Source: Trifolium pratense (taxonomy: Eukaryota > Streptophyta > Magnoliopsida > Fabales > Fabaceae). Taken from it: a stretch of 64,000 nucleotides of DNA. Positions within the stretch are counted from its first letter, which is position 1, and each line of letters starts with the position of its first letter. The translations under genes were made by a program, and so were the position numbers. Shown here one piece after another: positions 1-11,905 of this stretch. Location of the stretch: assembly GCF_020283565.1 (NCBI RefSeq), contig NC_060064.1, positions 15,706,337 through 15,770,336 of the forward strand. Direction: 5' to 3'. The notes under the pieces are model-generated. The model saw only the letters and a program-made list of their open reading frames with translations, did no database searches and had not been told where the DNA came from.

Positions 1-1627
1 TTGATCTAAATGACGAATACCCAAATAAAGATAAATTGAGAAAAGTAATTTTTATTTTATGGGAAATAAAAGAACCTCTCTTATCTCAATTGTAGTAAAG
101 AGCAAGATTGTTAAAAATCTCGTTTTAAATCGTAAACTCTATCGATTTTACGATTTTAGGTGTGACTTTCATGTTAAATCGGAATTAAAGCCAAAATGAG
201 TTTACACGATTTAACTCCCTATAAAATCACTTAAATTCGCATGTTTTCACCTAACAATTCAAAAACTCAATTTTTTTTAGTCGATTAAAAAGTTTAATTT
301 TTATCAAGTTAATAATAAATACAAAATATCATATTTAGATACACTCAATTTTTTATAATAGTATTAATAATTATAGAAGTAACAGTTATTTACACTAATT
401 TGTTCACTTTTTTATAATAGTACGTATATCATCTCTGTTCTTATTTATAAGCAAAAATTCATGATTTTTTTTGGTAAGCAAGCAAAAATTCATAGTTGAA
501 TAATTGATATTTGGTCTATATTATAAATCAAGTACAGCAATTATTCAATAATCCTAAAGAGATTTTTTGTTTATAAGAGGGGACAGGAGGAAACAGAGGG
601 AGTACATTAAGAGTTCGACGGATAATAATTTTTATAAGTATTAATGTGTTTCCAGCGATGTCTCTTATTTCTATGTACATGTGCGTAAAAAATATAACAA
701 TACAAAATGAATAGATGAAAACAAGTGAGAAACAAAACAAATAAGTAATTATATTTTGCAAAAATAATATAATTTTGCAACATTTTATGCGATTAATATA
801 TTTTTGTCAGTTGAGCTACAATTTGTGGATATTTAAATATATTTGTGTATATGTAAATATAATAAGTTATTTGATAAATAATAATAGATACATAAATATT
901 GTCAAAATAAAAAATACATAATATAATAGGATTTCATAAAAATAAAATAAAACAATAAGGGTTAAAATATACAATCTCTTTGTATTTCAATGATATATAA
1001 TATTCAATTTCACGTGACATGCATGATTCAAAGAGTCATATTTAATACGTAAAAAAAAATATGTTATTTTTTACAAAATATATATTGATGAGCATATAGT
1101 TGTTGTGTTATTTATTATTGAAATGCATCACTATAGTCATATTTAACTAATTAATGAGAATGATAGAAAATCAAATAAGTGTGAATTATCTAGTATTTAC
1201 AATTTATTTTTAATTTAAAATTTCGAAATTGTTTTCATAACACTTCAATTTCTAAATTAAAAATAAACTTATATTAAAAATTCTTTAATTAATATTCATA
1301 ACATTTAAATTTCTAAATTAAAATAAAATTATTAATTTCATATTATTTTAAAAATCAAACAAGTTAAAATAAATATATTATATATTTTTATTTTAATATA
1401 AGATAAACTCTACAATTTTACAAGTTGAATCTATGTTTCGATTTCCCTTAGTTAAAATCAGTTGACATAAAAACTAGATTCTGAAAACCTTGATAAAGGG
1501 TGGTTACACCGTATGAAGATGAGCCAAATTTAATATTCATATAGTAAGTAATTTACACTAGGTGTACCGTTTAACATGACCTAATTATAAATTTGTATAA
1601 GTTGAAAAAAATAATTATTATCAAAAT

Positions 1628-1668
<41 letters not shown>

Positions 1669-2857
1669 TCATCTAAATATAATATATTGATGTAAATATG
1701 TGTTTATACATTTCGAAAAACTTCTCTATCCACCATATATTTGAAATTACATTAGTATATTACAACAAATCAATAACCCAACAACTAAAGAAATCTAGAG
1801 TAAACTATCAACAAAATTAATACTAATCACTAAGTAAGAGAATGCAAGAATATGTATGTACGCAAAAAAAGAAAAAAGAATCCAAGAATAAGACTAAAAT
1901 AATTAGAAAATTTCTTTAGCCAAAAAATAATAATTAGTTAGACAATTAATAAATTGACTGAGATTTTAATGTGGATGATTATTTACAAAAAAGAAAAATA
2001 AAAAAAAAACTTGAAAAGTAAAAAAAAAACTCCACCTAAAATCTTAATCAAATTTTAGTAGACAATGTGAAGAATATTATTTACAATAAAAACTTGAAAA
2101 TTTACAAAAAAAAAAAAAAAAAACTTGAAAAGTCATCTATATAAATGTTATTGATGTGAGTATATGAAGAGTACATAATAATGACAATGATATAATATAA
2201 GAAAGTGATGTGACATTGTTGAGTGATTTAATTGGATGTAAGTGGCTTATGTGGATTAGGGTTAGATTAGTGGTTCCACAACTATTTAGGAATTATATAT
2301 ATAGATATAGATATAAAAACAATAAAGTTAAAGAGTCAAAATTACTATGTACCCAAAAAAAAGAGTCAAAATTACTATTTTTTAGATTTAAAGTGCCAAA
2401 ATTGCACAATCGTTAACTTGAATTAAAGTTAGTCAAAGTCTATTACACAATTGCCAAAATAAAAAAAAAATTTCGAGAAAATATCGAAAACTTTTTTCCG
2501 AAAAAATCAAAAACTTTTTTTCCAAAAAATAATAATAATAATATAATACTGACAATACATCATATTATTATGATATACACATTTAATCCAATTCATAAAA
2601 CTTGTGTGCATTGGTGAGAGACTTATCATGGTCTCCCACCCTAAAATCCCCCTCCTAAAGATAGGATGAAACTAGCAATAACAAGTGACATGAACATTTC
2701 CCACCATATATGAGTAAATTAACCGACTTCCCCCACCATAAATTGCACCATCACATCATTGGGATTTAATTGGAGGGTTTGTAATTTGAATCAACGGCAA
2801 AATAATGATGGTAGTATGGTACATATATGATTAAAATTCAAAACTATGGACACATCA
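1..2857. other. AT-rich intergenic region, no gene seen
   Basis: I see no credible coding exon here. The DNA is strongly AT-rich with poly-A and poly-T runs and diffuse degenerate repeats. The short open frames are out of context, low in complexity and lack recognisable motifs. A trinucleotide microsatellite lies inside and is listed separately. Confidence 0.6.
1628..1665. repeat. (AAT)n microsatellite
   Basis: A nearly perfect run of about twelve AAT/TAA units in AT-rich intergenic DNA. It is a typical plant trinucleotide microsatellite and probably variable in length between accessions. Confidence 0.9.
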
Positions 2858-3421
2858 TGTACGGATCCAGTAATCTATAAAACGGGGGTCAGAATAACTA
2901 AATAACAAATATTAAATAAATAATAATTATAATAGTATTTAAATATACTCAATAAAAAATAAAAAATACATCACATTGTTTATCTAAATTGTACACGACA
3001 TTGCTCTATATCATAAAATTCATCGACAACTGAATTTGTATTAAATTTTTTAGCAATTCTTCTCTTGGTGTAAGTAATCACATAATTAGTTTGAAATTCA
3101 TTTTCTATCTTGTTTCTCAACCTATTTTTCACAATCTTCATAGAAAAAAATAATCTCTCACTTGTAGCAAACAATCAGAAATAACTTAATTGAATTTGGA
3201 CTTTAATAGTGTATAATATATATTATCAAAATATTTTAAAGTAAATTATTACAATTACTATGTTGTGGGTACATGTTTTGCACCAAACTACCAATCTTTA
3301 AACACATATCTCAAATATCAATTTATGTGTATATATGTATCAAGAACAAGTATATGAAAAGAAAAAAAATACGATAAGAGGGGAGCCTCAGCCCCTACTT
3401 GCCCCCCTATGTTCGTCCCTG
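2858..3421 (-). mobile_element. Deleted hAT-type DNA transposon with transposase C-terminal relic
   Basis: On the minus strand, 2980-3174 encodes a 64-residue piece beginning SERLFFSMKIVKNRLRNKIE. The pattern ERxFSxMKxxKxRLRN followed by an IAxxF...I...F..x..R..QF stretch is the C-terminal dimerisation region of plant hAT transposases of the zinc-finger-MYM/DUF4371 group. The ends resemble degenerate hAT inverted repeats: ACGGATCCAG near the left, and CGTCCCTG closing the right after a C-rich stretch. The flanks carry CACATCA at 2851-2857 and 3422-3428, seven bases of the 8-bp target duplication expected for hAT. Only the transposase tail remains, so this is a non-autonomous internal deletion derivative. 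Confidence 0.7.
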
Positions 3422-3428
3422 CACATCA

Positions 3429-4211
3429 ATGTGAGTGTTTTGATGGATATGGATCATCTTCCTGGGTACATGTACATGTGAAAAAGAAAAAAAGTCGAGC
3501 TAAGGTTAAAAAAAGAAAGTGAGAACAATTTCTATCCAAAAATAAGGAAAAATGTACTATTTTATTCCAAAATTTTAGTTGTTTAGAGTTTTGTACATGA
3601 ATTAAGAAATAGTAAATATTAATAAGTTAAGTCTTTTTTACCCTTTACTTTATTAAAAAAGAAAAAATTTATTTGTTGATTGCTTTAATTTTTATAATAG
3701 TATAAATGGTAAAACATCATTAATTGTACCTTGATTTCTTAAAAAAATCAAAATTTTGGGATAAAACTAAAAAGAAAAAAAGACAAAAAATTTGGGACGG
3801 GGAGTATCATTTATAGATATTCCATTCTAGTAATTCCAAAGAATGAGATGAATTTAGAATGGACCAAAACCCTCTCCGAGGACCGCGGTTTAATGAATAT
3901 ATTTTATAAGTGTAAGTTAATTTATATTACGTCTAATAGATATCATCTATTTTTTCACATTATATCATATGTGAATGCAATGAGGTAATTTAGCAAAATG
4001 CACGGTTGTTATTAGATGACCGAGTAAAATAATTGTACATTATCAATATATATCTACTTTCTCTATTTTCACAATTGATGTAGTTCAGTGCAAATATGTG
4101 CCATTTAATATTTTGACATTTGAACAATATGCTGAAAAAATATAATGTATGACTGAGATACATTCACATGAGAGAGAATCTCCTTCCGAATATCCTAAGT
4201 TAGAATATATA
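3429..4211. other. Intergenic, no gene seen
   Basis: AT-rich sequence without a plausible exon. A motif like one end of a Stowaway element (GGGACGGGGAGTA near 3796) suggests an eroded MITE half. Nothing else is recognisable. Confidence 0.5.
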
Positions 4212-4336
4212 CTCCCTCCGTCCCAAAATATAAGGGAAAATTGGTCAACAAAAATTGATGTATTTAGTCCAAATTCTTAACCAAATACATCAATTTTCTT
4301 TGACCAATTTTTTCTTATATTTTGGGACGGAGGGAG
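4212..4336. mobile_element. Stowaway-type MITE (125 bp)
   Basis: The element begins CTCCCTCCGTCCCAAAATA and ends with the matching inverted repeat TTTTGGGACGGAGGGAG. TA dinucleotides flank it at 4210-4211 and 4337-4338, which is the target duplication of Tc1/mariner-derived Stowaway MITEs. The whole element is one hairpin: the TIRs extend into a complementary interior containing TTGGTCAA and TTGACCAA. It has no coding capacity. Confidence 0.9.
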
Positions 4337-4557
4337 TACTTTATATGTACCCAATAATATATATATATATATATAGTTTATGAGATGAAATTTAATAAAA
4401 ATGCATAAACCGTTAATTTGGTAGATCAAAATAGTATATCAAATAATTTTTAATTTTTTAAAAATTTATATGATAATTTATATGATATAAAATTTCAATT
4501 TAACGGTTAATTTTATATTCGTTAAAAGGTTATTAATTAAACAACGATGTAATTGTC

Positions 4558-4680
4558 TTGTGAGCTTAGCTCAGTTGACAGAGACATATATTGCAGCATT
4601 ATATATGCAGGGGGCCAGAGATTCAAAGCTCGGTCATCCCATTTATCCACCTTATCAAAATAATTACTAGTGTTTTTTAT
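4558..4680 (+). mobile_element. tRNA-derived SINE
   Basis: The sequence has the tRNA-like head of a legume SINE. TGAGCTTAGCTCAGTTGACA resembles the A box and stem of a tRNA, and a degenerate B box follows about 55 bases later in the ATTCAAAGCTCGG stretch. A related copy lies at 9548-9634. The B box is too mutated for this to be a working tRNA gene. Confidence 0.7.
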
Positions 4681-5213
4681 TTTATTTTTTTATAAAAAAA
4701 AAAGGTATGAATAATGCATTGTAATGGAATGGGCGCGCAAGTAATTAGCTAGTGTTGAGATGACACAACTATATGGAATATCTCATATCAGTTGTCACAG
4801 ATGTCTGCATAATAATATATACAACTATGCCTATCTATGAGACTGAGACTATATGCTTAAAAAACCATCTTTAATGGGAAGGTAAAAAAGTTGATGATAG
4901 GGATTCCATAATAAGCGTGAAATATCATCTCCAGATAGTGAATATGTTTTTCCAAAGGTGGGAACTTGGCTACCCATCACATAAAATTGGGTCACCAGCC
5001 CATCCTATATGTCTTAAATATATTGGTTTAAAAATGTGTCATTAAAAAGATTAATAAAGCATTTAATTATGCAGTATTACTATTTATAATTACAAATTTA
5101 CCCCATTTTAATTAATGCATATCCTACAAAGTACAAACCGTATCCCCATAAGCTCTGCTTTGCAACTTTCAAAGCACAAACTGGAAACTGCAGCTTTATT
5201 GTGTTCTTTGTTA

Positions 5214-5472
5214 CTCCCTCCGTCCCAAAAAGAATGACCCAGTTGACCGAAACACGCATGCCAATGCATAACTTTGGCGACTAATATCTTTAATTGTATA
5301 ATAGTAAAAATTATAAAAAATTGATATTTTGAAAATACTCATCGAGACGAATCTAACAACATCTTATATGTTAATATTTATTTTTATTTATTAGTAGAAA
5401 AATATGGTCAAAACAATATATATGAATAGTGCATATATTCAAAATGGGTCATTCTTTTTGGGACGGAGGGAG
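5214..5472. mobile_element. Stowaway-type MITE (259 bp)
   Basis: It starts CTCCCTCCGTCCCAAAAAGA and ends TCTTTTTGGGACGGAGGGAG, flanked by TA at 5212-5213 and 5473-5474. It is longer than the copy at 4212 and has a different interior that includes complementary GACCCAGTTGACC and TGGGTCATTC segments. It belongs to the same terminal-repeat family but a different subfamily. A related eroded end (CCCTCCGTCC) occurs near 6682 without a partner. Confidence 0.9.
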
Positions 5473-6042
5473 TACTACTGTTTTTAATTTTTTTTATTTA
5501 TCTTTTACTGTAGTACTAAGTATTTTTATAAACTTTCACTCAAAATGTAAAGTTTATATTATATTATAACTTTATTTATTATAAGAGATTAAAAAAATTT
5601 AACGTAAAAATATATGCATTAATAATGTTTTTTTTTTCTTTTTCGGTTACCATAATATTGATACAAAGTTTTCATCGTCATTGGCGATGGCTAATCTCCG
5701 TCAGAAAACGTATGAGGCATAGAAGATGAGTTCTCCCATTCTAACCGAATTTTTTTGGTATCCATGAGTCAGAACCTCTGACCATTTTTTTTTTTTTATA
5801 AGTCTCTGACCATATGCTTAAAGGGACCAAAACACTTACCACTTGAATCAATTTATTGTTGGTCGTAAACTTTTTTTCTTTTTTTCTAAGCACCGATAAT
5901 GTACATTTTTTTTTAATAATCAAGCATGTGTTTATTTCAACTTAATTTTTTTTTTGTAAAATTATAAATATTAATATCAAGCAGTGATACCACATTTTAG
6001 GTTTGCTCATAGAATATCTATATTTTGGAATATGATCTAACC
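5473..6042. other. Intergenic, no gene seen
   Basis: AT-rich DNA with long T runs. No exon or transposon domain can be supported. Confidence 0.5.
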
Positions 6043-6623
6043 TGTTGATCAGAAAGGTTGAGGCCGGTCCGTTGAGCAAGCTTCCACACCGAAGGGGGGG
6101 TTTGTACCTGCAGGTGCTCCGATGCCTAAGTCAGCAAAGAGAACAAGGGAGATACAAGAGAAGAGAGAGAAAGTAAGGTATAGAATGATTCAGAATACCT
6201 GGCTCTCCTGTCTAGGAGAGCTTATATAATGCCCCCAGTGCTGGGCCAAAGGTTGGTCTATTGGGCCGGGATAACCGGCCCAATAGACTCAACTGCCAAG
6301 ATAGTCCCTGTATCGTAGGGGAAGACCGTTATTTGCCTCTATCTTGGTTGGAGCCGTTCCGCTATTCGCGGGTAAGGGATAAGCTCCATGACAGCTGTGG
6401 TTGGATAAAGGAGCACATGTTAAACGTGCTGCTTAGCTGTTAAGCTACGTAGGAGTGGATCAACATGCGCGGATGTATGAGCACGTGGTTAACGTGGTGC
6501 TAACCCGTTAAGTCGAGCAGGACACGTCATTGGCTGACGTGTCGGGGAAGTCTCCCCTTATTGGGCTGTGCCCCAAATGTTGGGCAGAAGGGATTGGGCC
6601 AGCCCTTGGCCCAGTCCAGAACA
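6043..6623 (-). mobile_element. Probable solo LTR (minus strand)
   Basis: This GC-richer block stands out from its AT-rich surroundings. It begins TGTTGATCAG and ends GTCCAGAACA, the TG...CA form of an LTR. Read on the minus strand it has a TATA-like ATTATATAAGCTC followed by a pyrimidine-rich leader, as expected for an LTR promoter. It contains a short inverted repeat around the GGGCCGG/CCGGCCC motifs near 6263-6285. I found no 5-bp target duplication and no internal domain or partner LTR in the window, so a truncated or rearranged LTR is equally possible. Confidence 0.5.
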
Positions 6624-7275
6624 GAATAAATGTCACATTTATATAATATAATTTAAAATATAAAATTGGTCTTATAAATATTCCCTCCGTCCTTTTTTAT
6701 AAGAGTTAATTTGACTAAAATATACTACTTATTTATCTTGTTTTGACCGTAATTTTTTAATAACATTAGATGTAAATATTAGCGTATAAAATCTTGTTTA
6801 ATTTGTTTGGATGAGTATTTTCAAAATTGATAGAGTATTATTTGTTTCGGGCCGACCAAAATCCAATACTACAAAGCTCCAATAAAGTAGTGAGGTGTAT
6901 CGATTCTAATACATGTTACTAAGCATAAAGATGGTTTTAACGAATCAAGGTAGTACAACGATGGCGCCGCCACTTACCTAGACAACCATCAACCCTTTGG
7001 CGCGGAGGAGAAGATCCAATACACGAAACAACTCGCCAGAAGGAAAGGGTAACACGTGGTGCGGAGTAGAGAACTCGTCTCACCACCAACAGTTCAATTA
7101 CATCGCGGCAGAAGAAAAAAGGATATTGCGTGGTGTGGAGATGAAGGAGAGAGGTGCGACGAAGCAGAGTAGGCAATAGCTGAAGTAGAGAGGTCAAAAA
7201 ATAAAAAATTTAATTAAGCATAATATTATTTAGACACTTAAAAAATACACATTATTTTATTTAAAAATTTTCACT
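6624..7275. other. Intergenic with a GC-rich unexplained patch
   Basis: Near 6682 lies an unpaired Stowaway-like end. From about 6955 to 7195 the base composition rises and both strands are open for 60-86 codons, but neither frame has a motif or splice context I recognise. It may be a captured gene fragment or transposon debris. I do not call a gene here. Confidence 0.4.
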
Positions 7276-7432
7276 TTTGGCTTTCACCGCCAGTTTAATT
7301 TGGTTCGGGGGTCAGTTCTGACATCAAGTGGTTTCAGCCCATCCGGATCACAGTTACGGGGGATCGAACATGGTTCTCCCTACCAAGTTCAGTGGCAATC
7401 ATCATTGAACCAACCAACGATTGATTTCAAAT
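7276..7432 (-). mobile_element. SINE, same family as 18422, 19626 and 20149
   Basis: Read on the minus strand, it starts TCGTTGGTTGGTTCAATG, carries a B-box-like GGTTCGATCC-type segment (here ATGTTCGATCCCCCG), and continues through AACCACTTGATGTCAGAAC to the AAACTGGCGGTGAAAG tail. The same order of blocks occurs in three plus-strand copies in this window. It is a tRNA-derived, RNA-polymerase-III-type retroposon and does not encode protein. Confidence 0.85.
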
Positions 7433-7621
7433 TATTGTGACCACACAATGTAATTTTTCTGTAATCACTCTTCATCGTCATCGACAAGGATTTGTTTTGT
7501 CACACTTTTTTTGGGGTCGTCTAATATGAACTCGGTCTAAAAATGAATCTTTCTATTTTTAATAAATTTTAATAAAATATTATATTTATTCTCTATTTTG
7601 TTATCATTATAAAGTTTAGGG

Positions 7622-8115
7622 TTAAATAATTGGTCATTGTAAATATCTCAGATTTTTCTTTTAGTCCCAATAAAAAATTTCAGCAAATTTTAGTGCCCAA
7701 AAATATTTGACGTCAAAATTTTTAGTCTGTGCTTTTAAGCAACTCATGTGTACTCTTCATTTTTGTAAATGAGTTTTTGTATTTATGTTCATAATAATAT
7801 TATAAGAATCTTTCTCATAAAAATTAATTAATTTTTAATAAAAGATGAATTAAATATGAATTCTTAAGCGTAAAAACTTAAAAATTCATATTAAAATCAT
7901 CGCTGGTTAAAAAAAGAAAAATTTAACCTTTTGCAAGAGATATTTCTATAATGTACTAACATGACCACAAAAACAATTCAAAATTTCAAATGACACACAT
8001 TAGTTGATATAAAAGTAGGACAAAAAATTGTGACGGAAAATATTTTTGAGACCAAAACTTGCTAAACAAATTTATAGAGACTAAAAAATAAAATTTGAGA
8101 TATTATAGGACTAAA
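7622..8115. mobile_element. MITE-like element with long imperfect terminal inverted repeats
   Basis: The outer 100 or so bases are imperfect inverted repeats. AAATATCTCAGATTTTTCTT on the left matches the complement of AAAATTTGAGATATTATAGG on the right, and the paired TTTAGTCCC and GACTAAA blocks continue inward. The exact ends and target duplication could not be fixed. The interior is AT-rich and non-coding. Confidence 0.6.
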
Positions 8116-9011
8116 TACATACAATTTTTTTTTTTTTTACTATTTGACTTGTTTAAGAGGTGCATATTAGACTCAATATTATTTTTTTCTTTCACTAAAA
8201 AAATGTGTACAATTGATTTTAAACACTTTTCTTGTAAATGGTATGTGTCACCGCCTAATTCCATTAAAAAAAAGTCACTATTTCGTTTAAATGGTGAAAT
8301 TACAGTAACTTAATTGGAGATTGATTATAGGATTTGAGTTCGGTTCAAGTTCAACCACCTCAAAAGATTTTTTTTGAAAAATATCATATAGCCAACTACT
8401 CAGCACAACAAATACAATACTGTTAATTTTTATTATTTTTTTACTCAACAATATCAAAGTGGCACAATTTCAATTGTGCAAAGACCATATATATATATAA
8501 GATGCTTTTAGAAGGAAAAAAAACCATATATTATTTGATTAAAAAAATAAGAAAAGAAAAAAAAGAACATGTAAAATTAAACACCCACGAATTGACATTT
8601 AATCACTGTTAAATTAAGAATATTGCAACAATGTAAAAAAAAAAGAAAAAAAGTGAAAGAATGAAATGTGAAAAGGATAAAAGTAAAACATAAATCAGGG
8701 ATAGATAAACAGGTTGTCAACATGGCATCGAAAATGAAAACTTACAATTAATTCATTTGGGTAAATTTGTAATTATTTAAAAGTATCATCACTAATTACT
8801 AAGCAAAAATATCATTACTATGTGTTGGACAACTCAGATGGGTCATAGTACCCATTCACTTAGAATGGGTAGATAAGAATTTGCCTTTTCCAAATGAAGA
8901 CCACATCTAGTCTAGTTATAGAGACGTACTACCTATAGATGCATGTTTTTATCAACGAGTGGTTGAAGTCAAGTCTTAAGAAAATGATAAATTTTTAGGC
9001 TTAATTAATAA
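8116..9011. other. Intergenic, no gene seen
   Basis: AT-rich DNA with poly-A and poly-T runs and no recognisable gene. The open frame 8095-8313 is mainly lysine, phenylalanine and serine codons produced by base composition. Confidence 0.5.
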
Positions 9012-9226
9012 AATGGTCCCTTAAAGATATTTTTGGTTTCAGATTGGTCCCTTAAAGAAAAAATGTCTGAATAGGTCCCTTAAAGGCATCTCTATTAATC
9101 AGTTTGGTCCCTAAAAAAGGTCTGAATAGGACCACACTGATTAACAGATATGTCTTTAAGGACCTATTCAGACTTTTTTTTCTTTAAGGGACCTACTCGG
9201 ACCATTTTTTCTTTAAGGGACCAATT
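9012..9226. mobile_element. Foldback-type MITE (215 bp)
   Basis: A nearly continuous hairpin. The repeated block GGTCCCTTAAAG occurs several times in the left half, and its complement CTTTAAGGGACC occurs in the right half. A central pair, TCTATTAATCAGTTTGGTCC and its partner ACTGATTAACAGATATG, lies around the midpoint. This is typical of short inverted-repeat MITEs with internally repeated arms. It has no coding capacity. Confidence 0.75.
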
Positions 9227-9547
9227 GATGTTGGTGTTGTTAGGTTACATGGCATTTTTGTTGTTGTTGGTATCTCTTCTTTTCTGTTCCATCGTTGAAT
9301 TGAAGTAAGTCTGTAGGTAAATGTTTGTTTGGTTTGAGTGACTGACTATCAAGCATTGTTATAGGGTTTTTGAGGTGGGGGTCGTCCTTTGCTATCCGGA
9401 TATGAACTTTAAGCGGTTTTTCATGTTTCATACTGCTCACTTCACTTAACCATTGATGGGATATTAAGTAAAACCTTTTTTGTATACATACATAAATCAT
9501 TAAAGCAATATTAAAACCCATAATTGTCATAAAGCTTACCATTATCG

Positions 9548-9634
9548 TCTCGTGAGCTTAGTTCAGTTGGTAAAGATATTGCATTATATAAGCAGGGACC
9601 GTGATTCGAATCTCTTATACCCTATGGCAGAGCC
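9548..9634 (+). mobile_element. tRNA-derived SINE fragment
   Basis: CTCGTGAGCTTAGTTCAGTT is followed by a degenerate B box, GTGATTCGAATCTC. It is the same family as 4558-4680 and better preserved in the B-box area. The tRNA-like head is present; the body and tail are not clear. Confidence 0.7.
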
Positions 9635-11774
9635 AGAAAATTGATAAAGCCCGGACAAAATCTCAGTTTTGCACTAAAAAATTTCAATTTTGAAAAACAA
9701 AACTTAGTTTTGTCCAAAATTAATCAATTATAATCTCAGTTTTGCTCAAAACTAACCCCTAAATTACCCAAAAAAATTTATCGAACCCGGGCTTGCCAGA
9801 CTATAGATTGGCCCCCGGAATACTCCACTTATTTTCCACTTAAAAGTAGAATTTCTATAGCTATTAGACTATTTAACAAATAAAAAAAAAACCTTATGAT
9901 CACACTTTCTGAACCCTCTCAAAGTGTGTGTGTGTGTGTGATCAACAATGCTCGTACAATTGGTTGATCGATGTTGAGCGATATATAAGTGAAAGTGAGT
10001 GTGCAAGATGAGTTTCAATGAAAATAATATATAACAAAAAAACAAATAATTAAACATCAATTCATAATTCAAACAGTGCACCAAAAATCTCATAAACTTC
10101 TTTTGCATATATGCTTATGTCTTCATCAAGATTAAGATTGGTGCTTCCATCCATATGGAGTTGGACCTCTATTTTTGGGACCTCAAAAAATTTATTATAT
10201 TGTAGTAGACCTCCAAAATAAATGAAAAGGATCATTACAAAAAGGTCATTTTAAAAAAATATAAAAATTAGAAGGTTCAGTTCAAAGTTAAAGGTCCATT
10301 GGTGGTTCTAAAATGTGAACAAAAGAGTACCGAATTAAAAAAGGGAAAACTAAATTCAATGTTTGTTTAATTGTTCAATTTTTCTTTGTTTCTAATTGCT
10401 AATTTATTATTTTTCTTTGTTAATTTGTGATTTTATTTTAAATTTGTCTCTTAATCTTTCATTTAAAGATCAATTTTTACCATTCGAGACCGAACTTCCA
10501 AATAATCTGAGCGTTGCTAAAAATTTGTTCACCGGCCACCACATCAGCCTCTTCTCCATATAGAGGGGATATACACTAAGCTTCCTATAGATGATAACAT
10601 GAGAAATTCTTTTCCCCTCCCTTCAAGACTCTTTTTTCCCTTCGAAAAGTTTTTTTTGCCCTTTCAAAAAAATTTAGAACATATTTTTTGAATTTGTTTT
10701 GCCGTTAAAAATAACATTTTACACTAAAATAAACGGAAAATATTTTCCAAATTTTTTATGTATTGATAAAAAAATCTTTCCAGAAGAGAAAAAATAGTTT
10801 TTGAAGGAAGAGAATTTTTTGGATAACAATTAACATACATGGGCTCACAAGAGCTATCAAGAGCTCTAATTTAGAAATTGGTTTGGAAAAAAAGGTTCGC
10901 TATCAAGAGATATAAGTGGTGCATTTTCTTTGTGATATTGATTTTCCTCCTTACATATGATTATCAACGTGTTAATACATATTATTCAACATGTCTATTA
11001 GGCACTTCTACATCACAGGATCAATTTGCATGGTAGGGGACAATTTTTTTAATGTCATATTGTTGTTAGTATGTTTATTGTTAGGTTAATCTTTTAATTC
11101 TAATTTTTAAGTGTATTTTAAGTTTGTAGTGAATTTGATGAACTACAATAGAATATTATAATTTTATAAAAATTACTTTTTAGAACCTCTAAAAAAAAAT
11201 TCTAAAAATTACACTACCATAATAATTTTAAAAATTTAATATAATATCAAACATACACTTAATCACACAATAGAAATAAAAAATGAATGTAACCAAAAAA
11301 AAAAGAAATAAAAAATGAAAATCGACAAGATGTAGTTCTCATTCATAAATAAAGCCACTTTATAATTAAAGTAGAATAGTGCATTATCCTATAACTTTGT
11401 TGTTTGATTTGATTGCAACTTACACCTTATCACTTCACAAACAATTATTTTGAATTATCCTAGCCATTAATTAATTGATGGATCAATTGATTTATGGTTT
11501 TTTAAGAAATCTAGTGGTTGAATAAATGAGTGTACCAAAATTTAAACTAAATTCTTACATATTATATACTATATAATGAGCCAATTATTTTTTAGCTTAT
11601 ATGAAAAATAGCTTATGCAAATAAATAAATTTTTATGTTAATTCATAAGTTCTACATTCAGAAACTACCTATCAACGTATTCAATAAATTAAGATCCTCC
11701 CGTAAAGATTTCGCAACATCCTAAGTAAGCCCTCCTTACAATACTCATCCCTATTAAGAACTCAAACAAACCTA
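9635..11774. other. Intergenic, no gene seen
   Basis: AT-rich sequence with a short (GT)n run near 9925-9939. A segment near 9627-9800 starts GGCAGAGCCAGAAAATT and ends with a CCCGGGC-containing part, which looks like a non-autonomous DNA transposon remnant, but its borders are unclear. No gene can be supported. Confidence 0.5.
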
Positions 11775-11905
11775 CTATCCTCTGACAAAGCACTTTGAAA
11801 CCCTAACCACCTAAAAATGGAGTATCACAGCCTAGAGGGAAACATTGCAAGTTAGGAACATGTGCTCCACTGACTCAATTGAATTTCCACGGAACACACA
11901 AACAG
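11775..11905 (-). pseudogene. Relic of a LINE reverse-transcriptase zinc-binding domain
   Basis: On the minus strand a short frame reads GNSIESVEHMFLTCNVSL before a stop. The order Cys...(E/S)xxxHxFxxC is the zf-RVT zinc-binding motif that follows the reverse transcriptase in plant LINEs and related host proteins. Stops interrupt the frame immediately downstream, and no reverse-transcriptase core is visible nearby. It is a decayed fragment. Confidence 0.5.

Noticed and set aside
1628..1665. CRISPR-like or tandem array
   Set aside because: Simple trinucleotide repeat in a plant nuclear genome; no spacer structure.
4558..4640. Possible tRNA gene
   Set aside because: The A-box-like part is good but the B box and acceptor pairing are degenerate, and a second similar copy exists at 9548, so a tRNA-derived SINE fits better.
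6937..7197. Possible gene in the GC-rich patch (86 codons minus, 60 codons plus)
   Set aside because: Both strands are open, neither has a motif, and there is no splice or promoter context.
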